Numbered from the stretch's first letter, positions 18,306 through 26,761 are shown. The stretch: 64,000 bases of DNA from Curtobacterium aurantiacum (GCF_018598555.1 NZ_JAHEWN010000002.1:248001-312000); one strand, 5' to 3'. Numbers and translations: made by a program. Notes: a model not told the origin generated them from the sequence alone.

Positions 18306-18373
18306 GAGGTTTCGCGCTGCGCGACACTCCACGGGTCCGGGCGCGCGTGAGGTGTCGGGCAGCGCGAAACCTC
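18306..18373. terminator. Hairpin with GAGGTTTCGCG arms between VOC and NodA-like genes
   Basis: Perfect 15-bp arms (18306-18320 GAGGTTTCGCGCTGC with 18359-18373) plus an inner CGACAC/GTGTCG pairing. It sits eight bases past the VOC stop and 35 before the NodA-like start, so it may terminate or attenuate transcription between them. Confidence 0.7.
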
Positions 18374-18381
18374 CCGAGCCG

Positions 18382-19251
18382 TCAGCCGCGACCGGGCGCG
18401 GTGACCTCGATGCGGTTCGCCCAGGGGTCCTCGAAGGCCAGCGTGCGGCCGTCGTCGGCGAGCTCCACGCCGCCGTGCCGCATCCGCTCCGTCAGGGCAC
18501 CGAGGTCCTCGGCGCCGGGCACCTCGATGCGCACGAGCCCCAGCCCGAGCGCCAGTTGGCGTCGCCCGGCACCGCGGGAGTTCCACGTGTTCATCGCCAT
18601 GTGGTGGTGGTACCCGCCGGCGCTGACGAACAGCGCCTCGCCGAAGCCCGCGGTGGTCGCGAACCCGAGCGTGTCGACGTAGAAGGATCGTGCGGTGGCG
18701 ACGTCGCCGACGGACAGGTGCACGTGCCCGACCTTGCCGGGGCGCGCCGCTGCGGTGTCGAGGGCGTCCTCGGTCAGGTGGGACTGCAGGAACGCGTTCG
18801 GGTCGACGTACTTCGTGTCCATGTCGACCATGCCGTGCGTCCACGACCACTCGGTGCGGTCGCGGTCCCAGTACAGCTCGACGCCGTTGCCATCGGGGTC
18901 GGAGAAGTAGAACGCGTTGCTCACCAGGTGGTCGGCGCTGCCCGTGAACGTGGCCGGGTACTGCGTCGCGACCGAGTACAGCGCGGCGGCCAGGTCGGCG
19001 CGGGTGTCGAACAGGATCGCCGTGTGGAACAGTCCGGCTTCGCGGGGTCCGGCATGCCGCATCGCGGGGGCGTGCTCGAGGACCACGATCGGCGTGGCGC
19101 CCCGGCCCAGCACCGCGACGCCGCCGTCGTGGGAGAGCAGCGACAGCCGCACGCCGTCGCGGTAGTACCGGATCATCGCGTCCAGGTCGGCGACGCGGAG
19201 CGTGACGGCGCCCATCCCGGTGTCGGCGGCGAGGAGTTCGTGCGTCTGCAT
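18382..19251 (-). CDS. VOC family (catechol 2,3-dioxygenase-like) protein
   Basis: A 289-residue protein with two tandem vicinal-oxygen-chelate modules (about residues 14-130 and 165-285), the arrangement of extradiol dioxygenases such as CatE. Candidate metal ligands are present: His in GLFHTAI, Glu in GNGVELYWDR, His in VGHVHLSV, and Glu in NRIEV. The substrate is unknown. The promoter is unusually clear: -35 TTGACG (19286-19281), a 17-base spacer, -10 CACACT, then six bases to the ATG, with a palindrome over the -35. Confidence 0.82.
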   Translation of the reverse strand: MQTHELLAADTGMGAVTLRVADLDAMIRYYRDGVRLSLLSHDGGVAVLGRGATPIVVLEHAPAMRHAGPREAGLFHTAILFDTRADLAAALYSVATQYPATFTGSADHLVSNAFYFSDPDGNGVELYWDRDRTEWSWTHGMVDMDTKYVDPNAFLQSHLTEDALDTAAARPGKVGHVHLSVGDVATARSFYVDTLGFATTAGFGEALFVSAGGYHHHMAMNTWNSRGAGRRQLALGLGLVRIEVPGAEDLGALTERMRHGGVELADDGRTLAFEDPWANRIEVTAPGRG

Positions 19252-19257
19252 GCACCC

Positions 19258-19308
19258 AGTGTGCGCCGGATTGGTTGACGCGTCAACTAAGTTGATGACG
19301 CGTCAACC
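19258..19308 (-). promoter_or_regulatory. Promoter and twin palindromic operator of the VOC gene
   Basis: A perfect 14-bp palindrome GTTGACGCGTCAAC (19274-19287) contains the -35 TTGACG. A second core TGACGCGTCA (19296-19305) is centred exactly 20 bp away, two helical turns. The -10 CACACT lies at 19263-19258. This layout fits a dimeric repressor (MarR, TetR or HxlR type) binding twice on one face; no regulator gene is adjacent. Confidence 0.65.
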
Positions 19309-19319
19309 GAGCGGGTGTC

Positions 19320-20105
19320 CTACGCGCTGTTCGAGATCCCGCCGTCCGACTTCAGCAGCTGGCCGTTCACCCAGGCGCCCTGCTCCGAGCAGAGGAACCC
19401 GACGAGCGCGGCGGTGTCCGACGGGCGTCCGAGCCGGCCGAGCGGGGTGCCCTCGACGGCCCACCCCTTGACCTCGTCGGACATCCAGCCGGTGTCGTTC
19501 GGCCCCGGGTTCACCACGTTGGCGCTGACCCCGAGGCTGCCGAGCTCCTTCGCGGCACCGAACACGATCCGGTCGAGCGCGCCCTTCGATGCCCCGTACG
19601 GCAGGTTGTACGCGATGTGGTCACTCGTCAGTGCGACGATCCGGCGTCGGTCGCGCGGCGCGGCGTCCCCGGCGCGCTCGAGCCCGGCCGCGTAGGCCTG
19701 CACGAGCAGGAACGGTGCGCGGGCGTTCACCGCGAAGTGCCGGTCCCACGACTCGACCGTGGTGGTGCGGAGGTCGGAGTCGACGGACTCGCAGTGCGAC
19801 ATGACGAGGGCGGTGACGGGGGCGCCCGCCTCCGTCTCGGCGCGGCCGATGAGCGCGGCCGCATGCTCCGGGTCCGCCAGGTCGACCGGGAGGCGCGTCA
19901 CACGTGCTCCCGCCGCCTCGCAGTCCTGCACCACGGACTCGATCCCGTCCGGGTCCGCCCCGCCGCTCACGCGGTCGTCGTAGGGTCCCCACCACGAGAT
20001 GGCGAGGTCCCAGCCGTCGGTCGCCAGCCGGGTGGCGAGCGCTGCGCCGATGCCGGCTCTGCGGCCCACCCCGGTCACCAGGGCGAGTGGTCGTGCGGAC
20101 GTCAT
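19320..20105 (-). CDS. SDR family oxidoreductase
   Basis: A 261-residue classical short-chain dehydrogenase/reductase. The dinucleotide motif appears as TGVGRRAGIGAALA near residues 11-24, the catalytic tetrad as S in ALTSDHIAYN and YGASK in LPYGASKGALDRI, and NPGPNDTGWM follows. C-terminal SEQGAWVNGQLLKSDGG is typical. The ending resembles 3-oxoacyl-ACP reductase-like SDRs, but the substrate is unknown. GGAGG (20114-20110) lies five bases before the ATG. It is upstream of the VOC gene, which has its own promoter. Confidence 0.87.
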   Translation of the reverse strand: MTSARPLALVTGVGRRAGIGAALATRLATDGWDLAISWWGPYDDRVSGGADPDGIESVVQDCEAAGARVTRLPVDLADPEHAAALIGRAETEAGAPVTALVMSHCESVDSDLRTTTVESWDRHFAVNARAPFLLVQAYAAGLERAGDAAPRDRRRIVALTSDHIAYNLPYGASKGALDRIVFGAAKELGSLGVSANVVNPGPNDTGWMSDEVKGWAVEGTPLGRLGRPSDTAALVGFLCSEQGAWVNGQLLKSDGGISNSA

Positions 20106-20232
20106 CCGTGCCTCCTGTCCGGCGCTCCGTCGCACCGATCGGCACCCAGTCTGCCGGAACCGGCCGTCCGCGTGACCATCGCATCCGGTGTCCTGTCGGC
20201 GGACAGCCGACCGCAGGGGCCAAGATGGACGG

Positions 20233-20808
20233 ATGCCACGCACACGACGGCCGTCCCGACCGGGGCACGGACCCCGAGGCGGCCGTCCGGACCCCCGCGA
20301 CCTGCCGCTCGAGCACGTGCGCGACCGGATGTCCTCGTACATCTACGGCAACATCACCGTGCTCGCGGTCGCGATCGCGGTGAACCCGGAGCAGATCCAC
20401 CACGGGGCCGCGGTGGCGACCGTCCTGGCGACCGCCGTGCTGACCTACCTGGCGCACGTGCTGGCGCACCTCGTCGCGCACGGCCTCGGTGACGACGGTG
20501 GCGAGGGCGACGACGAGCGTGCCGCCCGCCGGGACTCCGTCGCGACGATCGTCCGCAACGCCAACCCGATCGCGACCTCGGGGCTCATCCCGGCGGTCCT
20601 CTACGCGGCGGCCTGGATCGGCTGGCTCCCGGCCGAGTGGGCGCAGATCGCGGCGACCGTGATCCTGGTCGTGCGCATCGGGCTGGTCGGCGTGTTCATG
20701 CAGCGGTTCAGCGGGAAGCAGCCGACGTTCCTCGGCCTGTGGGGCGGGATCGTGCTGGCCGCGGTGGCGTTCGTGATCGGTCTCGTCAAGGTGGTGCTGA
20801 CGCATTGA
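20233..20808 (+). CDS. Membrane protein of unknown function upstream of lepB
   Basis: A 191-residue protein not recognised. An Arg/Pro-rich N-terminus of about 40 residues is followed by about four hydrophobic segments (residues ~55-75, 77-95, 127-147 and 149-190), with an acidic loop (GDDGGEGDDERAARRD) between the second and third. A weak -10 (CAAGAT, 20221-20226) lies six bases before the ATG. Its stop overlaps the TTG start of the signal peptidase gene (TTGA), placing it first in a membrane protein-lepB-araC operon. Confidence 0.7.
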   Translation: MPRTRRPSRPGHGPRGGRPDPRDLPLEHVRDRMSSYIYGNITVLAVAIAVNPEQIHHGAAVATVLATAVLTYLAHVLAHLVAHGLGDDGGEGDDERAARRDSVATIVRNANPIATSGLIPAVLYAAAWIGWLPAEWAQIAATVILVVRIGLVGVFMQRFSGKQPTFLGLWGGIVLAAVAFVIGLVKVVLTH

Positions 20809-21449
20809 GCGACACGCACGCACCGGCCGACGACGCCACCCACCACGCCGAGACCGAGCCGAAGCGCGGCGGTCTGCGGTTCCTGCGCGACCTCGTCATC
20901 ATCGTCGTCGTGGCACTCCTGGCGTCCTTCCTGGTGAAGGCGTACCTGGTCCGGTCCTTCTACATCCCCTCGGCCTCGATGCAGAACACCCTGCTGATCG
21001 GGGACCGGGTGCTCGTCAACGAACTCGTCCCCGGGGTCGTGCCGCTGCAGCGCGGTGACGTCGTCGTGTTCGAGGACCCGGGCGGCTGGCTCGGGATGGG
21101 CCAGGGCGACGACCTGATCAAGCGGGTCATCGGCCTGCCGGGCGACACGGTGTCGTGCTGTGACGCCCAGGGTCGCCTGTCGGTGAACGGGCACGCGGTC
21201 GACGAGCCCTACGTCGTCCACGAGCCCGGGTCGGACCGCGTGGCGGCGGAGGACTTCGAGGTCACCGTGCCGAAGGGTCGCATCTGGGTGATGGGCGACA
21301 ACCGGTACGACTCCGCCGACTCGCGGGTGCACGGCACCGTGCCGGTCGACGACGTCGTAGGGCGCGCCTTCGTGACCACGTGGCCGATCTCGCGGTGGAC
21401 GGTGCTGTCCCGGTACGGCGACGAGTGGGACCGCGTGCCGTCGCGGTGA
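20805..21449 (+). CDS. lepB: Signal peptidase I
   Basis: A 214-residue type I signal peptidase with one N-terminal membrane anchor (about residues 26-46) and an extracytoplasmic catalytic domain. The Ser nucleophile is in YIPSASMQNTL, the general-base Lys in DDLIKRVIGLPGD, and the GDNRYDSADSR box follows. It cleaves Sec/Tat signal peptides. The start appears to be TTG 20805, overlapping the previous stop as TTGA; no ATG or GTG fits before the membrane anchor in this frame. It is distinct from the SipW-type peptidase at 56.4 kb. Confidence 0.9.
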   Translation: MSDTHAPADDATHHAETEPKRGGLRFLRDLVIIVVVALLASFLVKAYLVRSFYIPSASMQNTLLIGDRVLVNELVPGVVPLQRGDVVVFEDPGGWLGMGQGDDLIKRVIGLPGDTVSCCDAQGRLSVNGHAVDEPYVVHEPGSDRVAAEDFEVTVPKGRIWVMGDNRYDSADSRVHGTVPVDDVVGRAFVTTWPISRWTVLSRYGDEWDRVPSR

Positions 21450-22273
21450 CCATCGACGACGAGGGGTTCCGTTACGAGACCGGCGGTGACGACGACCTGT
21501 CGATCCACCGCATCGCCACGCCGGGAGCGCGGTCGGGCACGATCGGGCCGCGCCCCGACCACGTCGTGTTCTGGCTCGCCGACGGCCGGGCCAGCCTGAC
21601 GGCGGACGACGGCGAGCACTGGGAGGTCGGTGCCGAGCGGCCGATGATGCTCTCGGCGTCCGTCGCGTACGGCTTCGAGACCGACGCGACCGCCACCACG
21701 CTCCTGCACCTGTCGCCGTCACTGCTCGCTGACACCGGGGCGTCCTCGGTGTTCCGCCAGCCGGACGCCGCCGATCCCGCACTCGAACCGTTGCGGGCGG
21801 TGCTGCGCGAGGTCTCCGGGCGCATCCTCGACCCCGAGCTGCCCGCCGACGACCGGGCCGCCCTGAACCGGCGGATCGCGACCGTGGTGCTCTCGACCTT
21901 CACCCGGTCGCGGTCGGACGTCGCGGACCGGATGCGGCGGGCGATCGGATTCGTCCACGACCACGCCGACCGGGTCCTGACGGTCGCCGACATCGCCGCG
22001 GCCTGCGACCTGAGCGAGCGCGGGGTGCAGGACCTGTTCCGCCGCCGCCTCGGGGTCACCCCCATGGAGTACCTGCGCGAGGTCCGGCTCGACCGGGTGC
22101 ACCTCGAACTCGGACGGTCGGGCTCCCGCACGCTGCTCGTCGGCGAGGTCGCCCGGCGCTGGCGGTTCACGCACCTGGGGCGGTTCGCGGCGCACTACCG
22201 GGTGCGGTTCGGGGAGCGGCCGCACGAGACCATCGAACGGAGCGCCGTCCGACCGGACCAGCCGGTGCGGTGA
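21446..22273 (+). CDS. AraC family transcriptional regulator
   Basis: A 275-residue regulator with an N-terminal ligand/dimer domain and a C-terminal double HTH: first HTH DRVLTVADIAAACDLSERGV followed by QDLFRRRLGVTPMEYLREVR, second helix-turn-helix ending RWRFTHLGRFAAHYRVRFGE. GTG 21446 overlaps the lepB stop by GTGA, hence this start. Sitting third in an operon with a signal peptidase is odd for an AraC protein; the target may lie elsewhere. Confidence 0.85.
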   Translation: MTIDDEGFRYETGGDDDLSIHRIATPGARSGTIGPRPDHVVFWLADGRASLTADDGEHWEVGAERPMMLSASVAYGFETDATATTLLHLSPSLLADTGASSVFRQPDAADPALEPLRAVLREVSGRILDPELPADDRAALNRRIATVVLSTFTRSRSDVADRMRRAIGFVHDHADRVLTVADIAAACDLSERGVQDLFRRRLGVTPMEYLREVRLDRVHLELGRSGSRTLLVGEVARRWRFTHLGRFAAHYRVRFGERPHETIERSAVRPDQPVR

Positions 22274-22366
22274 TCCCCCGAGCGGCTCGGCTCGCTGCGC
22301 TCCCCTCGGCGCACCCGCTGGCCGCTCCCGAGCACCGCGGCGCGCTCGGAGTTTGCGGATTCCGGC

Positions 22367-22480
22367 TATCCTGCCCGGAGTCGCCACTCCGAGCGTGACG
22401 CGACCACGGCACGGAGGCACGGCGCGCGTCCGACGCGCACCGCGCCTCCCGGTCGTCCCCACTCCACCGCAGGAGGCGAC
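22367..22480 (+). promoter_or_regulatory. -10 and hairpin leader of the MFS_3 gene
   Basis: A -10-like TATCCT (22367-22372) precedes a leader of about 100 bases. The leader contains a stem with outer arms GGAGGC (22413-22418) and GCCTCC (22444-22449) and inner arms GCGCG/CGCGC, then AGGAGG (22471-22476) four bases before the GTG. The rest of the gap (22274-22366) shows nothing I recognise. Confidence 0.5.
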
Positions 22481-24097
22481 GTGACCACGGAACGCACCAC
22501 CCCCGCACCCCGCGGCGGCGCCCTCGCGCCGCTCGCGATCCCGGTCTTCCGCGCCCTGTGGATCGCGGCCCTGGTGAGCAACATCGGCAGCTGGATGCAG
22601 ACCGTCGGCGCGCAGTGGCTGCTCATCGACGAGCACGCCGCGCCCGTCGTCGTCGCCCTCGTGCAGACGGCCTCGAGCCTGCCGGTGCTGCTCGTCGGGA
22701 TCCCCGCCGGGGTGATCGGCGAGTTCGTCGACCGGCGGCGACTGCTCATCGGCGTGCAGGCGTTCCAGGTGGTCGTGGGCGTCGCGATGACCGTGCTCAC
22801 CGCGACCGGAGGCATGACCCCGGCGCTCCTGCTCACCGTCACGTTCCTGCTCGGCACGGCGTCCGCGCTCCAGCTGCCCGCGTACCAGGCGCTCGTGCCC
22901 GAGATCGTCCCGCGGGCGGCGATCACCGACGCCGCCGCGCTGAGCTCGGTCGGCGTCAACGTCGCCCGGGCGATCGGCCCCGCGCTCGCCGGTGTGGTGA
23001 TCGCGCAGCTCGGCGTGCCGTTCGTGTTCGCTGCGAACGCACTGTCCTTCGCACTCTTCCTGGTGGTGCTCGTGGCCTGGCGCGGCTACCAGCGCCCGGA
23101 GACCCGGGCCGAGCCGTTCATCGACGCGACCCGCGCGGGCCTGCGGTACGTGTTGCACGCCGCGGTCGTCCGCCGGCTGCTCGTGCAGCTGGCCGTCTTC
23201 ATGGTGCCGGCGAACGCGCTGTGGGCGCTCCTGCCACTCGTCGCCGACGGGTCGCTCGGACTGTCGTCCGGCGGGTACGGACTGCTCCTGGCCGCGGTCG
23301 GCACCGGATCGGTCGGTGGTGCGTTCGTGATGCCGGCCGTCCGCGCTCGGCTCGGCATCGGCCGCACGGTCGGGGTCGCCTCGGTGGTGTTCGGACTCTG
23401 CACCGCGGTCGTCGCGCTCGTCCCGGTGCTGGCGGTCGTCCTGGTCGCGCTCCTGATCGGTGGAGTGGCCTGGATCGCCGTCGTGACCACCCTGAACGGC
23501 ACGGTGCAGGCGTTCCTGCCCGCCTGGGTCCGGACCCGCGGGCTCGCCGCGTACCAGCTGGTGCTCTTCGGCTGCACGGCGATCGGTGCGGCGGTGGCCG
23601 GCGCGGTCGCCACGCCGCTCGGTGTCACCGGCGTGCTCGCCGGTGCCGGTGTCCTCACCGCCCTGAGCGCCACCGCGCTGTTCGTGTCCGGGTTCCCCGT
23701 GCTCACCGACCGGCAGCGCACCGCCACCCCGATGCCGTTCGCGGACGACGCCTTCGTGCCGGACGGCCGCGGTGCGGAGACGGGGGAGACCCTCGTGCTG
23801 CTGCACTGGACCGTGCCAGCGGAGGCCGTCGACGAGTTCCGCACGCGTGCCGCCCGGCTCGGCCGGAGCCGTCGGCGGACCGGAGCACGCGATTGGAACC
23901 TGTACCGGGACGCCGCATCCGGACCGGACGCCTGGGTCGAGGCGTTCCGGGTGGGGTCGTGGCAGGAGCACGTCGACCAGCACGAGGTCCGCCAGACCGG
24001 GGACGACGCCCGGACCCTGCAGGCCGTGCGCGAGGTCGCCGGTGAACCGCGCGTCGAGCACCTCGTCGCGGTCGGGGTCAGCAGCCCGTCGTCGTGA
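22481..24097 (+). CDS. MFS transporter with C-terminal ABM-like domain (MFS_3 family)
   Basis: A 538-residue protein: about 12 helices (residues ~18-410) with ALVSNIGSWMQTVGAQWLL in helix 1 and GPALAGVVIAQLGVP in a central helix, then a soluble C-terminal domain (residues ~430-535) with the ETLVLLHWTVPAEAVDEF opening and WVEAFRVGSWQEHVDQHE, like antibiotic-biosynthesis-monooxygenase folds. This combination is typical of the transmembrane secretion effector (MFS_3, EntS-like) family, often exporters of siderophores or toxic compounds. GTG start after AGGAGG. Its last 20 bases overlap the convergent lipoprotein gene. Confidence 0.87.
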   Translation: MTTERTTPAPRGGALAPLAIPVFRALWIAALVSNIGSWMQTVGAQWLLIDEHAAPVVVALVQTASSLPVLLVGIPAGVIGEFVDRRRLLIGVQAFQVVVGVAMTVLTATGGMTPALLLTVTFLLGTASALQLPAYQALVPEIVPRAAITDAAALSSVGVNVARAIGPALAGVVIAQLGVPFVFAANALSFALFLVVLVAWRGYQRPETRAEPFIDATRAGLRYVLHAAVVRRLLVQLAVFMVPANALWALLPLVADGSLGLSSGGYGLLLAAVGTGSVGGAFVMPAVRARLGIGRTVGVASVVFGLCTAVVALVPVLAVVLVALLIGGVAWIAVVTTLNGTVQAFLPAWVRTRGLAAYQLVLFGCTAIGAAVAGAVATPLGVTGVLAGAGVLTALSATALFVSGFPVLTDRQRTATPMPFADDAFVPDGRGAETGETLVLLHWTVPAEAVDEFRTRAARLGRSRRRTGARDWNLYRDAASGPDAWVEAFRVGSWQEHVDQHEVRQTGDDARTLQAVREVAGEPRVEHLVAVGVSSPSS

Positions 24098-24395
24098 GGG
24101 TGACCGTCGCGACCGAGCCACTCGAGACCTCGGTCGTCTGCGGGCACAGGTCACCGGCGCGGACCGTGACCTCGCCGAGCGGGACGCCCGCGAAGTCCGC
24201 CGTGCCGCCCGGGAACACGCGCTGGTGTTCGGAGAGCTTGCCGGTGGACGCGAAGACCTTGACCTCGTAGGGGTGGTCGGCGGCGTTCGACGACACCGTG
24301 ACCGAGACCCGGCCGGTGGAGTCGTGGGCACCGCAGCCGGTCAGTGTCAGGAGGGCGGCCACGCCGAGGACGGTTGCGGGGACGACTCGGAGCAC
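24078..24395 (-). CDS. Small exported lipoprotein of unknown function
   Basis: A 105-residue protein with a signal peptide and lipobox LTGC (Cys at residue 21). The mature part has two more cysteines (DLCPQTTEV and the C-terminal Cys), which could form a disulfide in a small beta-rich domain. Not recognised. It converges on the MFS_3 gene with a 20-base 3-prime overlap and is divergent from the GAF-SpoIIE gene. Confidence 0.7.
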   Translation of the reverse strand: MLRVVPATVLGVAALLTLTGCGAHDSTGRVSVTVSSNAADHPYEVKVFASTGKLSEHQRVFPGGTADFAGVPLGEVTVRAGDLCPQTTEVSSGSVATVTLTTTGC

Positions 24396-24471
24396 GACGT
24401 CCAGGGTAGACCGCCGCGCCCGAGGATCTGCGCCCTCCGGACTGGGGACAGGACCTGTCCGTTCAGCGCGT

Positions 24472-24477
24472 TACCGT
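24472..24477 (+). promoter_or_regulatory. Leaderless -10 (TACCGT) of the GAF-SpoIIE gene
   Basis: TACCGT, then six bases, then the ATG at 24484. The same hexamer and spacing recur before the MocR-type gene and sbcD in this window. Confidence 0.6.
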
Positions 24478-24483
24478 GGGAGC

Positions 24484-25698
24484 ATGCAGCCGGAAACCGC
24501 GATGTCCGTGCCCGCGTCGACCGGGGCCGAAGCGATCCGGCGAGCGGCCCTGATCGCGGCGCTCGACGTCGTCGACGGTGGGGTCGAGGAACGGTTCGAA
24601 CGGATCACGCGGATCGCCCGTGAAGCCCTCGGTGTGTCCGGTTCGTTCCTCAACCTGGCGGGCGAGACCACGCTGACGATCAAGTCGCAGCAGAGCGACA
24701 CCGTGTTCGACCCGGTGATCCCGCTGCAGGACACGTTCTGCGGGCGGACGCTCGGCCAGCGAGAGCCCGTCGTCGTGCCCGACGCCCGTGCGGACGACCG
24801 GTACGCCGAGATGCCGATGGTCGTCGGCGACCCGAACGTCCGTTTCTACGCCGGGGTCGGGCTCCGTGCCGGCGACGACGACGTGAAGATCGGCACCCTC
24901 TGCCTGATCGACCCCGAGCCCCGCACCCTCGACGCCGACGAGCTCGCCCTGCTCCAGGAACTCGGGGTCTGGGCGGAGCGCGAGTTGCTCGCCGGCGCCG
25001 ACGAGGACCGGCTGCGCACCGTGTTGAACGGCCTCGAGCCCCGTGCGGTCGAGGTGCCCGGGTACCGCATCACGGGTGTGTCGATCCCGCACGGGCTCGT
25101 CTCCGGCGACTTCCACGACTGGCACCGCTCCGGCGAGGACTCGATCCACCTGACCGTCTCGGACGTCATGGGCAAGGGCATGTCCGCCGGGCTCCTCGCG
25201 GCGAACATCCGCGGCGGGTTGCTCGCCCGCGGTGACCTGGAGCCGGGCGTCGCGGTCGCGGAGCTCGAGGCGCAGGTCGCCCCGGAACTCAGCCGTGCAG
25301 AGTCCTTCGCGACGATGTTCCACGGACGGCTGACCCCGTCCACCGGACGTCTCGACTTCGCCGACGCCGGCCACGGGCTCGTGCTGCAGCTCCGCGACGA
25401 CGGTGCCGAACGGATCCTGCGGTCGTCGGACCTGCCGATCGGGCTGCACCCCGCGGGGATGCCGCGCGCAGCCGGGTCGCTCGTGCTCCGGCCCGGTGAC
25501 GTGCTCATCGTCGTGACGGACGGCGCGCTCGAACTCTGGGACTCAACGCTCGCGTCGCTGTCGGAGCTCGGTTCCCTGTACCGGGAGTCCCCGGACGTCG
25601 AGACGTTCCTGCAGCGGGTGCGCGCGCGGGTCCTGGAGCACGACCCGGGCGACGACCTGACCGTCGTCGTGGTGGCGCGCGACGCGCTCGGGGCCTGA
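24484..25698 (+). CDS. GAF domain plus PP2C/SpoIIE serine phosphatase
   Basis: A 404-residue protein: GAF sensor domain (about residues 25-175, with FCGRTLGQREPVVVPDARAD and VGLRAGDDDVKIGTLCLID) followed by a SpoIIE/RsbU-type PP2C domain (about residues 195-400). The metal-binding Asp block is VSDVMGKGMSAGLLAANIRG, and DAGHGLVLQLRDDG and VTDGALELWD follow. Such proteins dephosphorylate anti-anti-sigma factors to activate stress sigma factors. No anti-sigma or sigma gene is adjacent, so the partner is elsewhere. Confidence 0.88.
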   Translation: MQPETAMSVPASTGAEAIRRAALIAALDVVDGGVEERFERITRIAREALGVSGSFLNLAGETTLTIKSQQSDTVFDPVIPLQDTFCGRTLGQREPVVVPDARADDRYAEMPMVVGDPNVRFYAGVGLRAGDDDVKIGTLCLIDPEPRTLDADELALLQELGVWAERELLAGADEDRLRTVLNGLEPRAVEVPGYRITGVSIPHGLVSGDFHDWHRSGEDSIHLTVSDVMGKGMSAGLLAANIRGGLLARGDLEPGVAVAELEAQVAPELSRAESFATMFHGRLTPSTGRLDFADAGHGLVLQLRDDGAERILRSSDLPIGLHPAGMPRAAGSLVLRPGDVLIVVTDGALELWDSTLASLSELGSLYRESPDVETFLQRVRARVLEHDPGDDLTVVVVARDALGA

Positions 25699-25890
25699 GC
25701 GGTCGAGAACTGTCGCCGGCTCGTCGCCCGTCGTGCGGCGAGTGGTCGTGACGTGTCGTGCGTGGGGCGCCGAGTGGTCGCGAACCGTCGGTCGGCGGGG
25801 CCTCGGGCGACGGTTCGTGACCGCCCGCCGGAGCTGAGCGGGGTGTCGTGACCGTTGGCCGGGCGGCACCACGCACCGACCGGGCGCGTC
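25699..25890. repeat. Intergenic element related to the 134-bp repeat family
   Basis: The gap between the phosphatase and purC holds sequences of the same family as the array at 34.6 kb. GGTCGCGAACCGTCG (25776-25790) pairs with CGACGGTTCGTGACC (25808-25822) with one mismatch, and a further related half-site GGTCGAGAACTGTCG is at 25701-25715. It is non-coding and can serve as a hairpin between convergent genes. Confidence 0.7.
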
Positions 25891-25891
25891 G

Positions 25892-26761
25892 TCAGGCGCC
25901 GAGGCGCTCGATCAGCTCGGCGTAGCGCGCAGCCGTGCGCTCGACGATCTCGTCCGGGAGCACCGGCGGCGTTCCCTGGCGGTTCCAGTGGGCGCTGAGC
26001 CAGTCCCGCACGATCTGCTTGTCGAACGAGTCGGTGCGGTCGGTGGACCGGGCGTCCCAGTAGCGGCTGGAGTCGCTCGTCAGGACCTCGTCCGCGATGC
26101 GGATCCGGCCGGTGGCGTCCTGCCCGAACTCGAACTTGGTGTCCGCGATCACGACGTCACGGTCGAGCGCGATGGCCGCTGCCTCGGTGTAGACGTGCAG
26201 CGAGAGCTCGCGCAGCGTGGCAGCGGTCTCGGCCCCGACGAGGTCGACGGTCTGCTCGTACGAGATGTTCTCGTCGTGCTCGCCCTGCGGCGCCTTGTAC
26301 GCCGGCGTGTAGATCGGCTCGGGCAGGCGGTCGCCGTTCGACAGCCCGTCGGGGAGCGCGACACCGCAGACGCTGCCGGTCTCCTGGTACTCCGCCCAGC
26401 CGCTGCCGACCAGGTACCCGCGCACCACGCACTCGACGGGGAACATGGTGAGCGGCATGACGTGCATCGACCGCGCCTCGACCTCGGCGGGCACCGGTGT
26501 CCTGCCCGAGGACGGACCGATGATGTGGTTCGGCACGTCGCTCAACTGCGTGAACCAGAACCGCGACAGGCGGGTGAGCAGCTCGCCCTTGCCGGGGATC
26601 GGTGGCTCGAGCGCGAAGTCGTAGGCACTCACGCGGTCCGAGGCGACGAGCAGCAGCTCGGTGGCGCTCGCGATGTCTGCGGTGCCGGCGGGCACGTAGA
26701 GCTCGCGGACCTTGCCGGAGGAGACGTGCCGCCAGCCGTCGATCGTGGCGGGGGCGGTCAC
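25892..26761 (-). CDS. purC: Phosphoribosylaminoimidazole-succinocarboxamide synthase
   Basis: A 289-residue SAICAR synthetase joining aspartate to CAIR with ATP. Motifs: SSGKVRELYVP (ATP loop), LVASDRVSAYDF, VVRGYLVGSGWAEYQETG and the DTKFEFG block. Length is that of the long (about 290-residue) actinobacterial form. The GTG start at 26761 overlaps the purD stop (GTGA), so purD and purC are translationally coupled. Confidence 0.97.
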   Translation of the reverse strand: MTAPATIDGWRHVSSGKVRELYVPAGTADIASATELLLVASDRVSAYDFALEPPIPGKGELLTRLSRFWFTQLSDVPNHIIGPSSGRTPVPAEVEARSMHVMPLTMFPVECVVRGYLVGSGWAEYQETGSVCGVALPDGLSNGDRLPEPIYTPAYKAPQGEHDENISYEQTVDLVGAETAATLRELSLHVYTEAAAIALDRDVVIADTKFEFGQDATGRIRIADEVLTSDSSRYWDARSTDRTDSFDKQIVRDWLSAHWNRQGTPPVLPDEIVERTAARYAELIERLGA

